This document shows, piece by piece, positions 11,062-21,935 of a stretch of DNA of 64,000 nt (the first letter of the stretch is position 1; each line of letters starts with the position of its first letter). This stretch comes from Chrysopilus asiliformis (taxonomy: Eukaryota > Arthropoda > Insecta > Diptera > Rhagionidae): positions 67,448,994 through 67,512,993 of the forward strand of contig OZ035960.1 in NCBI GenBank assembly GCA_964034945.1. Direction: 5' to 3'. The position numbers and the translations under genes were made by a program. The notes below the pieces were generated by a model that did no database searches, was not told the DNA's origin, and saw nothing but the letters and a program-made list of their open reading frames with translations.

Positions 11062-11135
11062 TGTGAGTGGCTCAATCGCTATGTCTGTTGGGGTGCAAGC
11101 TATTGGTCCCTGGTTCGAATCCTATGTGCCGCAAT
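11062..11135 (+). other. tRNA-like segment with exact A and B boxes
   Basis: TGGCTCAATCG (11069) fits the A box TRGYNNANNNG, and GGTTCGAATCC (11112-11122) is an exact B box, 43 nt apart. The T-arm stem cannot form (only two pairs), so it is not a working tRNA. A SINE head or tRNA pseudogene is the best reading. Confidence 0.5.
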
Positions 11136-12977
11136 TTTTATTATTTTTAAAATAAGCTTGAGGGTGAGGGGAGAAGTGGGAGCGGGGTCGACTTATTTAA
11201 GAAAAACAATTTGAAATAAGCGCCTTTAGTATAATAGGAAACTATGTTCAATTATCTTTTTAAGAATCAAAATCTAAATTTTCACTGCCGCTGTTATGCT
11301 GTGTTTGCTGTTTGTAGTATAGATTTCACATTTATACTCTTTTTATGTTTTCTTTGTGGTATTGGTATTGAATATTTGGAAGAGGCACAGGACAGAGAAC
11401 ACGACGAAGTATGTTGAGGTTGAGTGAAAGCATTTACTCTTGATTGTTTCTCTTCTCTATGTGTTGTTCTGATTCTGGAAATTCATTTTACTTGATTGTT
11501 TCTCTTGATTGCCCAGTGTTTCCTTTAATTTCTGTATACGAGTTGTGTAAGCCGGCGGATTGTGTTTAAGATTTTAGTTGCTGTAAATTGAAATTGCTTT
11601 GTTGTTTTTATCGTGTAATTTTATTTTATTTTGATTTTTATTTGTTTTTCATCTATGGGCGTTTTCATGAATGCAAGTTCTGCAAATAACACAAAAGGTT
11701 TTGATAATAATAAACCCAGTTATATGTTATTCGTTTAGTTAGTTTACTTTCGCAAATTACTGAACAACTAAGTAATACGGGAAGATGGAAGAAAATGTTT
11801 TGTGCAATTTGCGCAACTTCCGAGTATAGTTATGAAAATGCCCTATAACATTTTAGAATTAAACATTTGTTCGTTGTGTTGCAAGTGAAATTTGATTTTT
11901 AGGTACCAGATGCCGAAATTCACCAAACGGAAAGGGACATCCCGTAAACGTAACATTACGGTCAATCAAATTGTATCTTTAGTTTCCTTTTCACTAAAAT
12001 TTCTTACTTAAATATCTATTGGCGATCGTTGTAGGCGGATCCACGTCTTCTGACCGTCTCTACGAGACAGACATCTTGCTTTTTTTCTGAGTGATAATTG
12101 TCGATTAATTAAAATGTCAGTACTTACAATATAAACATTTATCAGCATGTGTGATTGGTGAACCAATTGGATGCGAAGAATCTATGATTATTAATTGGTG
12201 TGTGATTTCTGGATGAAGATTGTATGTTGTTACGTTTTGTTAAATCCACAGGTGAATTTTATAAAAATGAATGTTGTTTGACTATGTATTTTGTGATTGG
12301 ATGAATGAATGTTGTCACCAAGGTTGTCACCATAAATAAACTGTGGATGAAAGTTGAAAATATGAGTGAACTGAAGGTTAATGCTGGATAGAATCGGTTA
12401 ATGATTCTGTTGACGAAATTTTATTGTTTTCTCGCCACTTGCTTTTTTTTGGTAATTAGAATATAACTTTTAAATTTTATGTTCGTTTTTATATGAATTT
12501 TAAATATTTTATTTTTACTTTTATTCAAATTTTTGTCGTATTAAGTTTTAATTTTTACATTAATTGTTTTCTTTGTTCGACGTTTAGTAAATTTTAAAGT
12601 ATGTTCGATGTTTAGATACTTTCGATTTTTTAATTTTTTTATTACGCTGAGAGGTCAAAACTTTATAATTTTTTCTTTGTGTTTTATTTTTTTTGGCTTT
12701 TATAAAGGGTGGCCCAAATGAGACTGAATGGTTAAAAATATCAATATCATAAATTTTCGTATTTCTCTTTTTGTGACTTATAACACGGTTTTGCAGATAT
12801 ATCATGGCTACTTACTATGTGCATCAACAAGTTAAAATTATAGTTTTTTTTATTCTTCAGAAATGTGTATAGTTTTAATATTTTAAGAAAAAACGGACAG
12901 CATTTTAATGTTAGTACAACTTCCAGTTGCAACATGATTATGTACTTAGTTGCCCGTTTTGATGAACTGGGCCCAAT

Positions 12978-14184
12978 CAGTGATGCTATATCGAGGGGAA
13001 TTCCCCTTTTTGCGGGGAATTTGACTATAAAAATTGTTAATAGGGGAAAAGGGGAAAACGCTTCAAAACGAGGGGAAAACGATTTACAACGAGGGGAAAA
13101 TCTTCGCCTTTCAACTAAATCCGAAATACTTTTAAAAAATTACGGAAAAGTAGAAGTACAAATAATTAAAAACAATTACAATCCAATTCCAAGCTTAGGC
13201 AAAGGTAAAGAGTGAAGGAAATGCTTATTTATGCATTTGTCACTTTATATGTAATGATCTTATTGCAATTGTAAAGTACATACCAATCTTTTAAACGAAA
13301 GCACTTTAAAAGGGCTTTGGAATGTACGTTTAACCGATTTTTCAGTGTACTTTTTAACCGCTTTGAAAAAAGAACATTAAAAAGTACCATTTCTCATGTT
13401 ATTCAAAGTAATTACTTTAAACTACTTTAAAAGACTTTGATGGAAAGTAGTTTCCATGAAAGTTCATTGACAAATATTTTTTGTTCGTTTTTCGGATTTC
13501 TTAAATATATTTTCAATAGAAATATTTTAAATTGTAAATCAACAGAACTGCTTTGTTTAAAATATGTAAAAATCAAATTAAATCGGTAATTTCTTGTTCA
13601 TCTTTAAAATTTGGCTTAATGTACTAATTTCGACTAATATTCAAAAGAAGAATGCATGGACCAGTGGCAAAGTGCCCGGAGTACAAAAATCGAGTTCCAG
13701 TCGTGACTTGATTTCGTTTTTTCCATTTTTTGATATTTTTATATTTTTTTAATTCAAAATATGAAAATAATTTTTACCGAATTTAAGGAGGACAGGATCA
13801 TTTCAAGCTCAAAAGCAAAGGAACTACCTTGATTTATACATTTGTGACTTGCTTTGCTTGTTATCCAATTGTGAATCTCGGCTTCTTTTCATATCTTATT
13901 TGACGTTTGGTTGGAGACCCGTAACGTTGTTATCGGGAATACAATTAACGAGTTAAAGCTTTACAAAATAGAAAATTATTTCCTAATTTGTGCTTTTTTC
14001 TCTTAAAAGACTTTAACATGAGTCCAAAGGACAATAATTTTTGGTTTTAATAAATGAATTCTTTATTTAATATTCATTGTTTTTATAGGGGAAAACGAGG
14101 GGAATTTCGTCATTGAAAAAGGGGAAAAAGGGGAATTTCGTCATTTGGAAAGGGGAATATCACTAAAGGTACATAGCATCACTG
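12978..14184. mobile_element. hAT element, non-autonomous, exact 8-bp target duplication
   Basis: Ends CAGTGATGCTATATC and (inwards) CAGTGATGCTATGTACC are flanked by a perfect 8-bp duplication GGCCCAAT (12970-12977 and 14185-14192), the hallmark of hAT transposition. Subterminal regions at both ends are rich in GAGGGGAA words (for example 13010-13100 and 14085-14160), possible transposase-binding repeats. The 1.2-kb body has no transposase. It sits inside the mariner relic. Confidence 0.9.
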
Positions 14185-14192
14185 GGCCCAAT

Positions 14193-14373
14193 GGCAAATT
14201 TTCCTGGAAGATGAACTCATTCCAGGAAAGGTACTCTGTACGTACTGAAGCAGCTGTGGAGGTTGTACGGCAGACTGTAAACGATGGCCCATCTGCCTCC
14301 ACTCGTCGTCGTTCTATCCAATTGGGCATCTCAAGAATCTGGTTCAGCAATCACACATCATGCATCAACATTT
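14193..14373 (+). pseudogene. mariner-type transposase N-terminal fragment
   Basis: The frame reads YSVRTEAAVEVVRQTVNDGP then SASTRRRSIQLGIS. This is the second helix-turn-helix of transposases in the DUF4817 mariner group (typical wording VRQxVExxPRxSTRRRSxQLGISRxS), which binds the inverted repeats. The DDE domain is gone: after LGISR the reading runs to a stop within 25 residues. The reading upstream is cut by the hAT insertion (12978-14184). The fragment cannot encode an active enzyme. Confidence 0.7.
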
Positions 14374-14953
14374 AGGCTGATAAATGTTTATATTGTAAGT
14401 ACTTAATAAAAAATTAGTAAAAGCCAAAAAGTTTTATTTTAAACATTTCAGTCTTATTTGGGTCACACTATATGAGCTTTTTTTGTTCGTTTGTTACCAC
14501 TTTTATTAAAATTCATTTTTTAAGTTTTAAGTTTGCATGATGTCTTATGTTCGACGTTTAGTTCAATTTTCCGTTCGACTTTTAGTAATTTTTATTTTTT
14601 TTACCTAATTAGTTATTTTAACTAACTTTATCGTTTCCTTTTTTGTATTTTTAACCTGCATTTTATTTATTACACTTTTGAGCCAAATTCTTGTTTAACT
14701 AAACAACAACATAGAACCTTTACCCCCTTTTTATAAAAACTTCACTAATTTAATGATTTTTTTAAAAAAATCACGGTATCACTTTATTGCCCTTCAAGCG
14801 ACCGGGCAATAAAAAAAAGCAAGGTGTCTGTCTCGTGGAGACGGCCAGAAGACGTGGATCCGCCTACAACGATCGTCAATAGATATTTAATTAAGAAATT
14901 TTAGTGAAAAGGAAACTAAAGAAACAATTTGATTGACCGTAATGTTACGTTTA

Positions 14954-15114
14954 GACCTGCTTTACACGTTCAATATTTTTGATTCAATATATTGAAGGGT
15001 ATTCAAAATCGTATGGATCGCTTCAATATTTTTGCTTTAATATAGTCCTTACACGTTCAATATATTGAACATAATCAAAATATTGTTCAATATATTGAAC
15101 GTATAAGGTGCCCA
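14954..15114. mobile_element. 161-bp MITE with TTA duplication (PIF/Harbinger-like)
   Basis: It interrupts the right arm of the long inverted repeat: the left arm has the uninterrupted reverse complement of GTTACGTTTACGGGATG. TTA is duplicated on both sides (14951-14953, 15115-15117). The ends share TACACGTTCAATAT-type wording. A 3-bp TWA duplication is typical of PIF/Harbinger. Confidence 0.8.
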
Positions 15115-16012
15115 TTACGGGATGTGCCTTTCCGTTTGTTGAATTTCTGCATCTTGTACCTAAAAATCAAATTTGACTTGCAACACAACGAACAAATGTT
15201 TAATTCTAAAATGTTATAGGGCATTTTCATAACTATACTCGGAAGTTGCGCAAATTGCACAAAATATTTTCTTCCATCTCCCCGTAATACTTAGTTGTTC
15301 AGTAATTTGCGAAAGTAAACTAACTAAACGAATAACATATAACTGGATTTATTATTATCAAAATCTTTTGTGTTATTTGCGGAACTTGCATTCATGAAAA
15401 CGCCCATAGATGAAAACCAATAAAAATCAAACTAAAATAAAATTACACGATAAAAACAACAAAGCAATTTCAATTTACAGCAACTAATATCTTAAACACA
15501 ATCCGCCGGCTTACACAACTCGTATACAGAAATTAAAGGAAACACTGGGCAATCAAGAGAAGCAGTCAAGAGAAACAATCAAGTAAAATGAATTTCCAGA
15601 ACCAGAACCCATAGAGAGAAGGGAAACAATCAAGAGTAACAGCTTTCACTCAACCTCAACATACTTCGTCGTGTTCTCTTTCATGTGCACCTTCCAAATA
15701 TGCAATACCACAAAGAAAACATAAAAAGAGTAGAAAAGTGAAATCTGTACTACAAGCAGCAAACACAACATAACAGCGGCAGTGAAAATTTAGATTTTGA
15801 TTCTTAAAAAGATAATTGAACATATTTTAACATAACAAAATACCCTAAACAATGCTTTAATGTAGACCGGATCTTATAACACAGTTTCTGTTCGGATGTC
15901 ACCACAAACTGTCGAGTATCATCGATTGCAAATTTGTTATCATGGCAGCAAGCCGATTTTCTGATTTGTAACCCCATAACCAAAATCCAAGACGTATCCA
16001 CGTCAAAAATCA

Positions 16013-16319
16013 ATGATAAAACAGGGACTGATTTTTTTCAAAAGTAAGCTGCCTAGCAGCTTCTTGATGGTTATTGGTTCTCTGTCCAACAATGCCTTTA
16101 TCAATTTGCGTTGTCGTCAAGTGCTTTGTTGGTCAAGCACCATTATTCAATAAAGATTGACAGATTTGTTACCAACGCGATGATTTGCCTATGTGAAATT
16201 ATTATCGACTCGACGGATTTATCGAATGAACAAATCAGGGGTTGGGAACCTTATAAAGTTTGGGTTTTTGTCGCCTATCTCGAAACCACGTTCATTATAT
16301 TATAGTACTCAGAAAATTC
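16013..16319. other. no recognised gene
   Basis: A 64-codon open frame at 16111-16305 resembles nothing I know and its downstream part leads into the LINE tail. Left as non-coding. Confidence 0.35.
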
Positions 16320-16325
16320 TATAGA

Positions 16326-16600
16326 TATAAATTCTATAGATTTACATGGTAAATGTTCCACTGAAATTTCCCAACTTATTCCTCCACGGTATACTTTCCC
16401 TAGACCCTCTTGTACAGCGGCACGTGCGCACGAGTTCTTCCTTGAGCGTCCCCGTTTCCGTACAGTAGAGTTTATGAGTTCCTGCATATCGCGAACAACA
16501 AGACTATAACCCGCAAAAGTTCAAGGAGAATATAAACCGACATCTCCTTTTGTCCTTCCGACCATCCTGTGCTGTGATTTGGCATCAAAAGGTAAGCTCT
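16326..16600 (+). pseudogene. Jockey-type LINE ORF2 C-terminal tail
   Basis: The frame reads IPPRYTFPRPSCTAARARE then FFLERPRFRTVEFMSSCISR and, after a stop and slip, NPQKFKENINRHLL. This order (P-rich RxxR segment, RT.....SF..R, then YNLQKFKxNIHRHL) is the conserved C-terminus of Jockey-clade ORF2 proteins, beyond the reverse transcriptase. Only the last ~85 residues remain, as expected for a 5'-truncated LINE insertion. It lies about 400 bp downstream of the RPAIN stop, on the opposite strand. Confidence 0.65.
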
Positions 16601-16996
16601 GGCTAGAACTATAACAAAAATAACTAAGAATTTTCGACTTTAATACAACTGCAGAAAAAATGTTCACGGTTTGGGATAACAGACCAGCTAATAATATTTG
16701 TGAATACCCCTAATATAAATGTTAGCATGAATGACATTTTTGTGGGTTCTTTGTAACTGGCTTACTTTCCGACGGAAAGAGTGCGTTTGCTGCGCATTAT
16801 TGCATCACTGTTATTTTGAAAAATTACCCGGTAAGAACGAGAAAATTTATTGTATTGATGAAAAATATTAATGGTTTTGAAAATTTCTCGGAAACTATGC
16901 GTTTTTGAGGAAAAAAATGCATATAACTCTTTTTTGAGAGAAAAATAATTTCCTGCATTTTTTCCTTTAACGGTTTTTACGGAAAAATATTATTTT

Positions 16997-17436
16997 TTAC
17001 ATCTTTTTTCCGAAACTAAATAATGCAGAGGAAAATTGCAACTGATATTTTTTTGCAATTTGGAGGCCATTGTCATTTCTAAGTAAATAATCATACTTTG
17101 AACCGCAAGGACAAGCAAATAAATCGCCGTAAACACGTAAAGCAGCTTTTTGGCATATTGGGCAAATCACGGCGTCCGTTCTGATGCTTTCAGCTAGAGA
17201 TTCCACATACTCTTCGGCCATCCAGCTGTCAACTTCGTTCATTAATTCTTGATAAAGTAATTCCTGTTGCTCAATATCACGTTCAAATGCAACCTCCTCC
17301 AGTATAATGTTAAAAACCTGTTGAAAGTAAGTTTGTCAATATAAACCATACTATATTCAAAACGTACCTTGTTGCATTCAGCTCTTGTGTTATCAAAACT
17401 TGATTTACGGGCTTCTTTGATTCGAAGTCGACATTT
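16997..17436 (-). CDS. RPAIN: RPA-interacting protein (RPAIN), last two exons
   Basis: RPAIN (RIP) escorts replication protein A into the nucleus. Two exons are readable on the minus strand. The upstream exon (17368-17436) encodes 23 residues KCRLRIKEARKSSF...CNK, matching the conserved basic N-terminal motif (KCxxRIxxxR). After a 50-nt GT-AG intron (17318-17367, phase 0) the last exon (16997-17317) encodes the middle acidic region (MNEVDSWMAEEYVESLAESI) and the C-terminal zinc-finger region with VICPICQKAAL and FACPCGSK, the paired CPxC and CxCG motifs of the RIP family. It stops at TAA 16997. A good acceptor precedes the 17436 exon, so at least one more 5' exon is expected; I could not find it in the following kilobase. 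The usual trailing His/Cys part of the finger is shortened or diverged (…LFSFGKKM), which is odd. Confidence 0.8.
17318..17367 (-). other. RPAIN intron, 50 nt
   Basis: On the minus strand it runs from GTACGTTTTG to TTTCAACAG. Removing it joins AACAAG to GTTTTTAAC in phase 0. The size is typical of insect short introns. Confidence 0.8.
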
Positions 17437-18169
17437 CTGTAATATATTTCTTTACTGATAATATTATGAAAATATGGCTCAAGTTCAGGTATGCCCCAAT
17501 AACGTTATATACTAAATGTGTATATGCGGAGAATTAAAAATGTCTACTATACGAAATAGGCATTTTTAATCATCGTTTGCACCTCCTCCACTTCCGGGTT
17601 CGCTCAAATTTTATATGATTTTTTTTTTGCAAATGGGCATGTAGTATCTTAAATGAAAGATCTCGAAGAGTAGATTCTAAATGTAGCATAAAACACCCAC
17701 CCTTCAATTTATACCCTCCTGAAAAAAAGTGAAATACTTCAAAGATTGTTTTCTGGACCTTGAAGTGTAGATTGTAAAAATATATTCCATGATTTAACAC
17801 CCCATCCACTATGCCCACCATTCTTGAAAGAGTAGGAGGGGGAAATTTTTACCTAAAAAACTAATCGGGAAAAATTGTATTTTCCGTTCTTAGTTCAAGA
17901 TGCAAATACACATAGTTCAATTATGAAATGTTTGTCTGAAAAAATTCTGTTTGGCAGACGATAAAACCCATTCGGGGAAAAATCTCAGCCCCACCATATC
18001 TCTGCACCAACCCACCTACGCCTACCGATATAAGTCTAGGTGCCCACGGAAAACATGTAGAATGGTGCTAAAGTGGCAATTTTAATTTTTAAAACGAGTA
18101 TAAATCAATATGGGAGCTGGCAAATAAGTGTATTTCGACACTATTTCGACAACTTGAACTTTTTTTTTT
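17437..18169. other. upstream side of RPAIN; first exon not found
   Basis: This should hold the RPAIN 5' exon or a longer intron. The minus-strand open frame at 17570-17821 does not resemble RPAIN and lacks a donor site at its end. The sequence 17840-18060 is unique in the window. Confidence 0.35.
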
Positions 18170-18400
18170 TTGGTACAACGAAAAGTGAAACCCCAACTGG
18201 TTCAAAAGTTAGCCGGGGGCATAAATATCGTCGAAAACTACATGGCAAAAATCATTGTGTCTAAGATGGCAGCTGACAATCCCCCTGCAGTTCCCCGCCA
18301 AAAAAGAGCTTGTGTCAATGAAACTAGAGCAAATTACCTTTCCAATGCAGGTACAATGAAAGTGAAACCCAAAAATTAGTCAAGGGGCATTTTCATGCAT
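18170..18400 (+). repeat. diverged copies of the 186-bp satellite
   Basis: GTGAAACCCCAACTGGTTCAA, AAGTTAGCCGGGGGCA, AATCCCCCTGCAG and GAAACTAGAG follow in the same order as in the satellite at 61.8-62.7 kb, about one and a half units with many changes. It shows the satellite is dispersed. Confidence 0.6.
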
Positions 18401-18447
18401 CGTTCTTTAAGCCAATTTTTATTTTAAGTACCCCACCTGCCATTTTT

Positions 18448-19901
18448 TGACGTGGATACGTCTTGGATTTTGGTAATGGGGGTACAAATTAGAAAATCGG
18501 CTTGCTGCCATGATAACAAATTTGCAATCGATGAAACTCGATAGTTTGTGGTGATATCTGAACAAAACCTGTGTTATAAGATGAGGGCTACATTAAAGCA
18601 TTGTATAGGGTATTTTGTTATGTTAAACTATGTTCAATTATGTTTTTAAAAAGCAAAATCTAAATTTTCACTGCCGCTGTTATGCTGTGTCTGCTGCTTG
18701 CAGTACAGATTTCACATGTATACTCTTTTTATGCTTTCTTTGTGTGTATTGAATCTCATATAGAACTTGATTGTTTCTCTTCTCTAAATGGGTTGTTCTG
18801 ATTCTGGCTATTCATATTATTTCGGTTCAATTCGCTTTGGAGGAATTGAAAAAAATTGAAAATAAAAATCACTCTCGAGAAAACGAAATTCAGAATTTCA
18901 GTAAAACGCTCCAAAGAACGAGAAAAAATTATGGTTTTATTTTGCTTTGAGAACGCAACTTTAATGCTGAGACCGAGATATCGCTCTCTTACTAATGAAA
19001 TGCATACTTATATGTGTGTGTGCATCATACCCAACAGCAGCCATCGCTCGAACCTTTCATTCATTTTTATGCAAAGCATACAAACCGCTTTGAACAAGAG
19101 CGGAAAACTTAAAGAGAAACAATTTCGATCTTAACTTGGGGGGAGAAGGAAAAATGTGCATCGATCGCATGGCCGAATTAAACACAGGTCTGCTGGTTGC
19201 TTTTTAACAGCCACCATTTTGCTACGTCATCGGCAAGAAATATCGGTGCATTCTTTCTAATGTTGATTGTGTGTGCGCTAATTTCAATAATATTTCATAT
19301 AAAAAGGGAAAATTCCCATTGAATCGTATAAGAATTTCTTGCCGATGACGTCAGAGCCAGAAGCAACTGAGCTGTCAAACAGACCTTGTATAATTCGGCC
19401 ATGGTTTTGAACACTGTTTTTAGTTGCTCTAAATTGAAATTGCTTCGTTGCTTTTATCGTGTAATTTTATTTTATTTTTATTTGTTTTTTATCTATGGGC
19501 GTTTTTATAAATTCAAGTTCTGCAAAAAAAGATTTTTGATTAAAAAATAACACAAAAGATTTTTCTTAATAAATAACCCAGTTTATGTTATTCGTTTAGT
19601 TTACTTGTTATTCGTTTAGTTTACGAAGAAAATGTTTTGTGCAATTTGCGTAAGTTCCGAGTACATTTATGAAAATGCCCTATTAAACATTGTTCGTTGT
19701 GTTGCAAGTGAAATTTGATTTTTAGGTACAAGATGCCAAAATTCACCAAACGGAAAGTCAAATCCCGTAACATTACGGTCAATCAAATTGTTTCTTTAGT
19801 TTCCTTTTCACTAAAATTTCTTACTTAAAGATCTATTGGCGATCGTTGTAGGCGGATCCACGTCTTCTGGCCGTCTCTACGAGACAGACACCTTGCTTTT
19901 T
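18448..19901 (+). mobile_element. single arm of the long inverted-repeat family
   Basis: From TGACGTGGATACGTCTTGG to GAGACAGACACCTTGC it matches the right arm at 14812-16005 (reverse) and the left arm at 11239-12086 (direct). About 580 bp at 18825-19404 has no counterpart and replaces the stretch around GTATACGAGTTGTGTAAG. No second arm follows. Confidence 0.8.
19168..19403. mobile_element. MITE with CATGGCCGAATTA ends
   Basis: The ends CATGGCCGAATTAAACAC and (inwards) CATGGCCGAATTATACAA lead into longer imperfect arms that both include TTTCTTGCCGATGACGT-type wording. Target duplication is not clear. It lies in the unmatched part of the arm above. Confidence 0.6.
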
Positions 19902-20417
19902 CAATTTATACTTACTGTGACCATTTGACCTTTATTTAAGAGGACAGTTCTTTATCTTTAAACTTTTTGCTTTATACAGTGCTGTGCATAACATACCGGA
20001 TTTTTTTAAATTTTTAGATAATTACCTTTTGCATACTGAAAGAATGAATATTCGCTAAAGAAATTTTCAGACCTTTTATTTTATTATGTTTTTAGTTAAG
20101 AAATATAAAAATACAATAATATTTGATTTAAAAAAATATTTTAATCTTTTTTTATATAAAAAACTTTTTAAAAAAAAGTAAAAAAAAACCGACTTAAAAA
20201 TGCACTAAAAAGGAAAAAATAATTTTTTTTTGGAAGTTGGTGCCAAAATAGAAACAAACAATTTGCTCTCTTTTATTGTACAATATATAAAATTAAAAAA
20301 TTTCTAATAAATAAAATTATTATTTATTGAATTGTACCAAAAGTTTTTGTTTTCTAATAAGTCACAGAGATGAGATTCAAACCAATTTTTTTTTACAGCC
20401 TACCTACATAATATAAA

Positions 20418-21475
20418 CATAACAAAAGCTATATTTGCCAATCTGGCAATTATTGAAAACCCGTATGGTGATTTAAGTGAACTGGAGCGCGTTCGCCGTT
20501 GCAAAATAGTCAGCTATAGTTGACTATTTGTGACTATCGGTCGTTCGTGAACGCCGTAGCTGACTACTTAGCTACAGCTCTGGTCGTTCGTGGATGCCAA
20601 TAGTCGACTACGGTAGTTGACTATTTCTGACTATGCTCGGTGAGTAGAGTTAGAAATAGTCAAGCGTAGCTAACACACACATAGACAGTGTGTAAATTAT
20701 GTTTCACACATAAATGTCAAAATTCCAGCTTGAGTTTAGTTTTTAGGAAAAGAAAAAGGAAAATGAACATAAAAATATTTACGCAGATGAAAATTAATAG
20801 CGATATGCTTTAAAAAATTGGAGCTTTTGTTCATTCTTCAGTGTGTGTGTGAGCTGTCAATCGAAAAGCAACTACGACTATGACTATGGTCGTTCGTGGT
20901 GCACATGACTATAGTTGACTACGGCGAGCTATGACAGATTGACGTCATTAGCTATTGCTAGCTACGACTACGACTATCAATGCGTCGACGAACGCGCTCC
21001 AGTTGTACCAAAATTACACTTTGAAGTCAAAGTTTCCAATGAGATTTTTGAAAATTTGTTCCAATCGGATTTTGATGTATGGAAGTTTTATGTAGAATCA
21101 TATCCTAAATAACTTTTGTTCTTGCACTTTTTTGATCAGATGCACCGTTTTTGAGATATTCGCAAAAAACGATTTCGTTCGTATGGGGGGTACCCCCCCT
21201 AATGGACCGTTTTCGCCCATTAACGAACTTAGCCTCGAATTTTACGAAAAACGGATCTGCGCAAAATTTCAAGGCTCTAGCTCAATCCGTGCGTCCGCAA
21301 TCGAGTTCACAGACAGACGGACAGACGGACGGACGGACATGCGGAAATCAAAATCTTTTGTCATTCCTAACACACTGGTGTAATTCATTTTTGTGTGTGA
21401 TGACGGGATCTTGGCGTTACAAACGGTAAGGCAAAGTTAGTATACCCTTTGGTATTCCATACCATACGGGTATAA
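20418..21475 (-). mobile_element. DINE-1/mini-me-like element, copy 5, with nested MITE
   Basis: Starts CATAACAAAAGCTATA and ends ATACGGGTATAA in reverse orientation. GACAGACGGAC repeats lie at 21310-21340. It is interrupted at 20482-21002 by a MITE. The body differs from other copies more than they do from each other (for example GTGCGTCCGCAATCGAGTTC), so it may be an older subfamily. Confidence 0.75.
20482..21002. mobile_element. MITE with CTGGAGCGCGTTCG ends and reiterated motifs
   Basis: Perfect 14-bp inverted ends CTGGAGCGCGTTCG (20482-20495) and CGAACGCGCTCCAG (20989-21002). Inside, GGTCGTTCGTG occurs at least three times and TAGTTGACTA-like words many times in both orientations. The target duplication is ambiguous. 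Superfamily not assignable from sequence alone. Confidence 0.75.
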
Positions 21476-21935
21476 AAATTTCAGCGGTATTGTTCCTTAC
21501 TTGGCACGTTGCCCTTAACCCACGTCAACATTAACAAATATTCTTTTGTTTTTGGGTAAGCTCCGTTAAAATTAAAAAAATATTCTTTTGTCAGATGTCG
21601 TCACGAAAGATAAAATATTTTCATTTGGATAGCAGTAATAGAATTGGTGATAGCTGTAAAAGTAACACTCAAGAAATATGAATAGAAGTCCTCTTTAAGT
21701 TTCTATTTTGGCCCCAACTTCCAAAAAAATTATTTTTTCCTTTTTAGTGCACTTTTAGATTGTACAATAAAAGAGAGCAAATTGTTTGTTTCTATTTTGG
21801 CACCAACTTCCAAAAAAAAATTATTTTTTCCTTTTTAGTGCATTTTTAAGTCGGTTTTTTTTTACTTTTTTTTAAAAAGTTTTTTATTTTATAATTTTTA
21901 GTGACTTTTGGTATTATACATATTATATAGATATA

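Larger units (their letters stand above)
12705..14469 (+). mobile_element. mariner-type element relic (DUF4817/rosa-like)
   Basis: The ends AGGGTGGCCCAAATGAGACT and, read inwards from the right, AGTGTGACCCAAATAAGACT match with TA-rich flanks. Without the hAT inside it is only about 560 bp, so most of the transposase is deleted. Confidence 0.65.
11239..16005. mobile_element. very long inverted-repeat element
   Basis: The left arm 11239-12086 and right arm 14812-15830 are reverse complements over about 850 bp (from AACTATGTTCAATTATC to GAGACAGACATCTTGC). The right arm continues to an outer end at about 16005 (CGTATCCACGTCA) that the left arm lacks. The 2.7-kb centre holds AT-rich DNA, a mariner relic and a hAT element. 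A single arm recurs at 18448-19901 and an outer-end piece at 4785. No transposase of its own is visible, so the class is open; kilobase-long inverted repeats suit a foldback or a large DNA transposon derivative. Confidence 0.75.
20178..21865. mobile_element. foldback, GCACTAAAAAG family, with DINE in the loop
   Basis: The left arm (about 20178-20285, from AACCGACTTAAAAATGCACT to TTTATTGTACAAT) is the reverse complement of 21757-21865. A second, partial inverted copy lies at 21700-21750 (GGCCCCAACTTCCAAAA). The 1.4-kb loop holds DINE copy 5. It belongs to the family of 1671-2290 by the shared AACCGACTT and GCACTAAAAAG words, though the arm sequence further in is different. Confidence 0.75.

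Noticed and set aside
17570..17821. 83-codon minus-strand frame as RPAIN exon 1
   Set aside because: Composition and wording do not fit RPAIN, and it ends at a stop without a usable donor before the 17436 acceptor.
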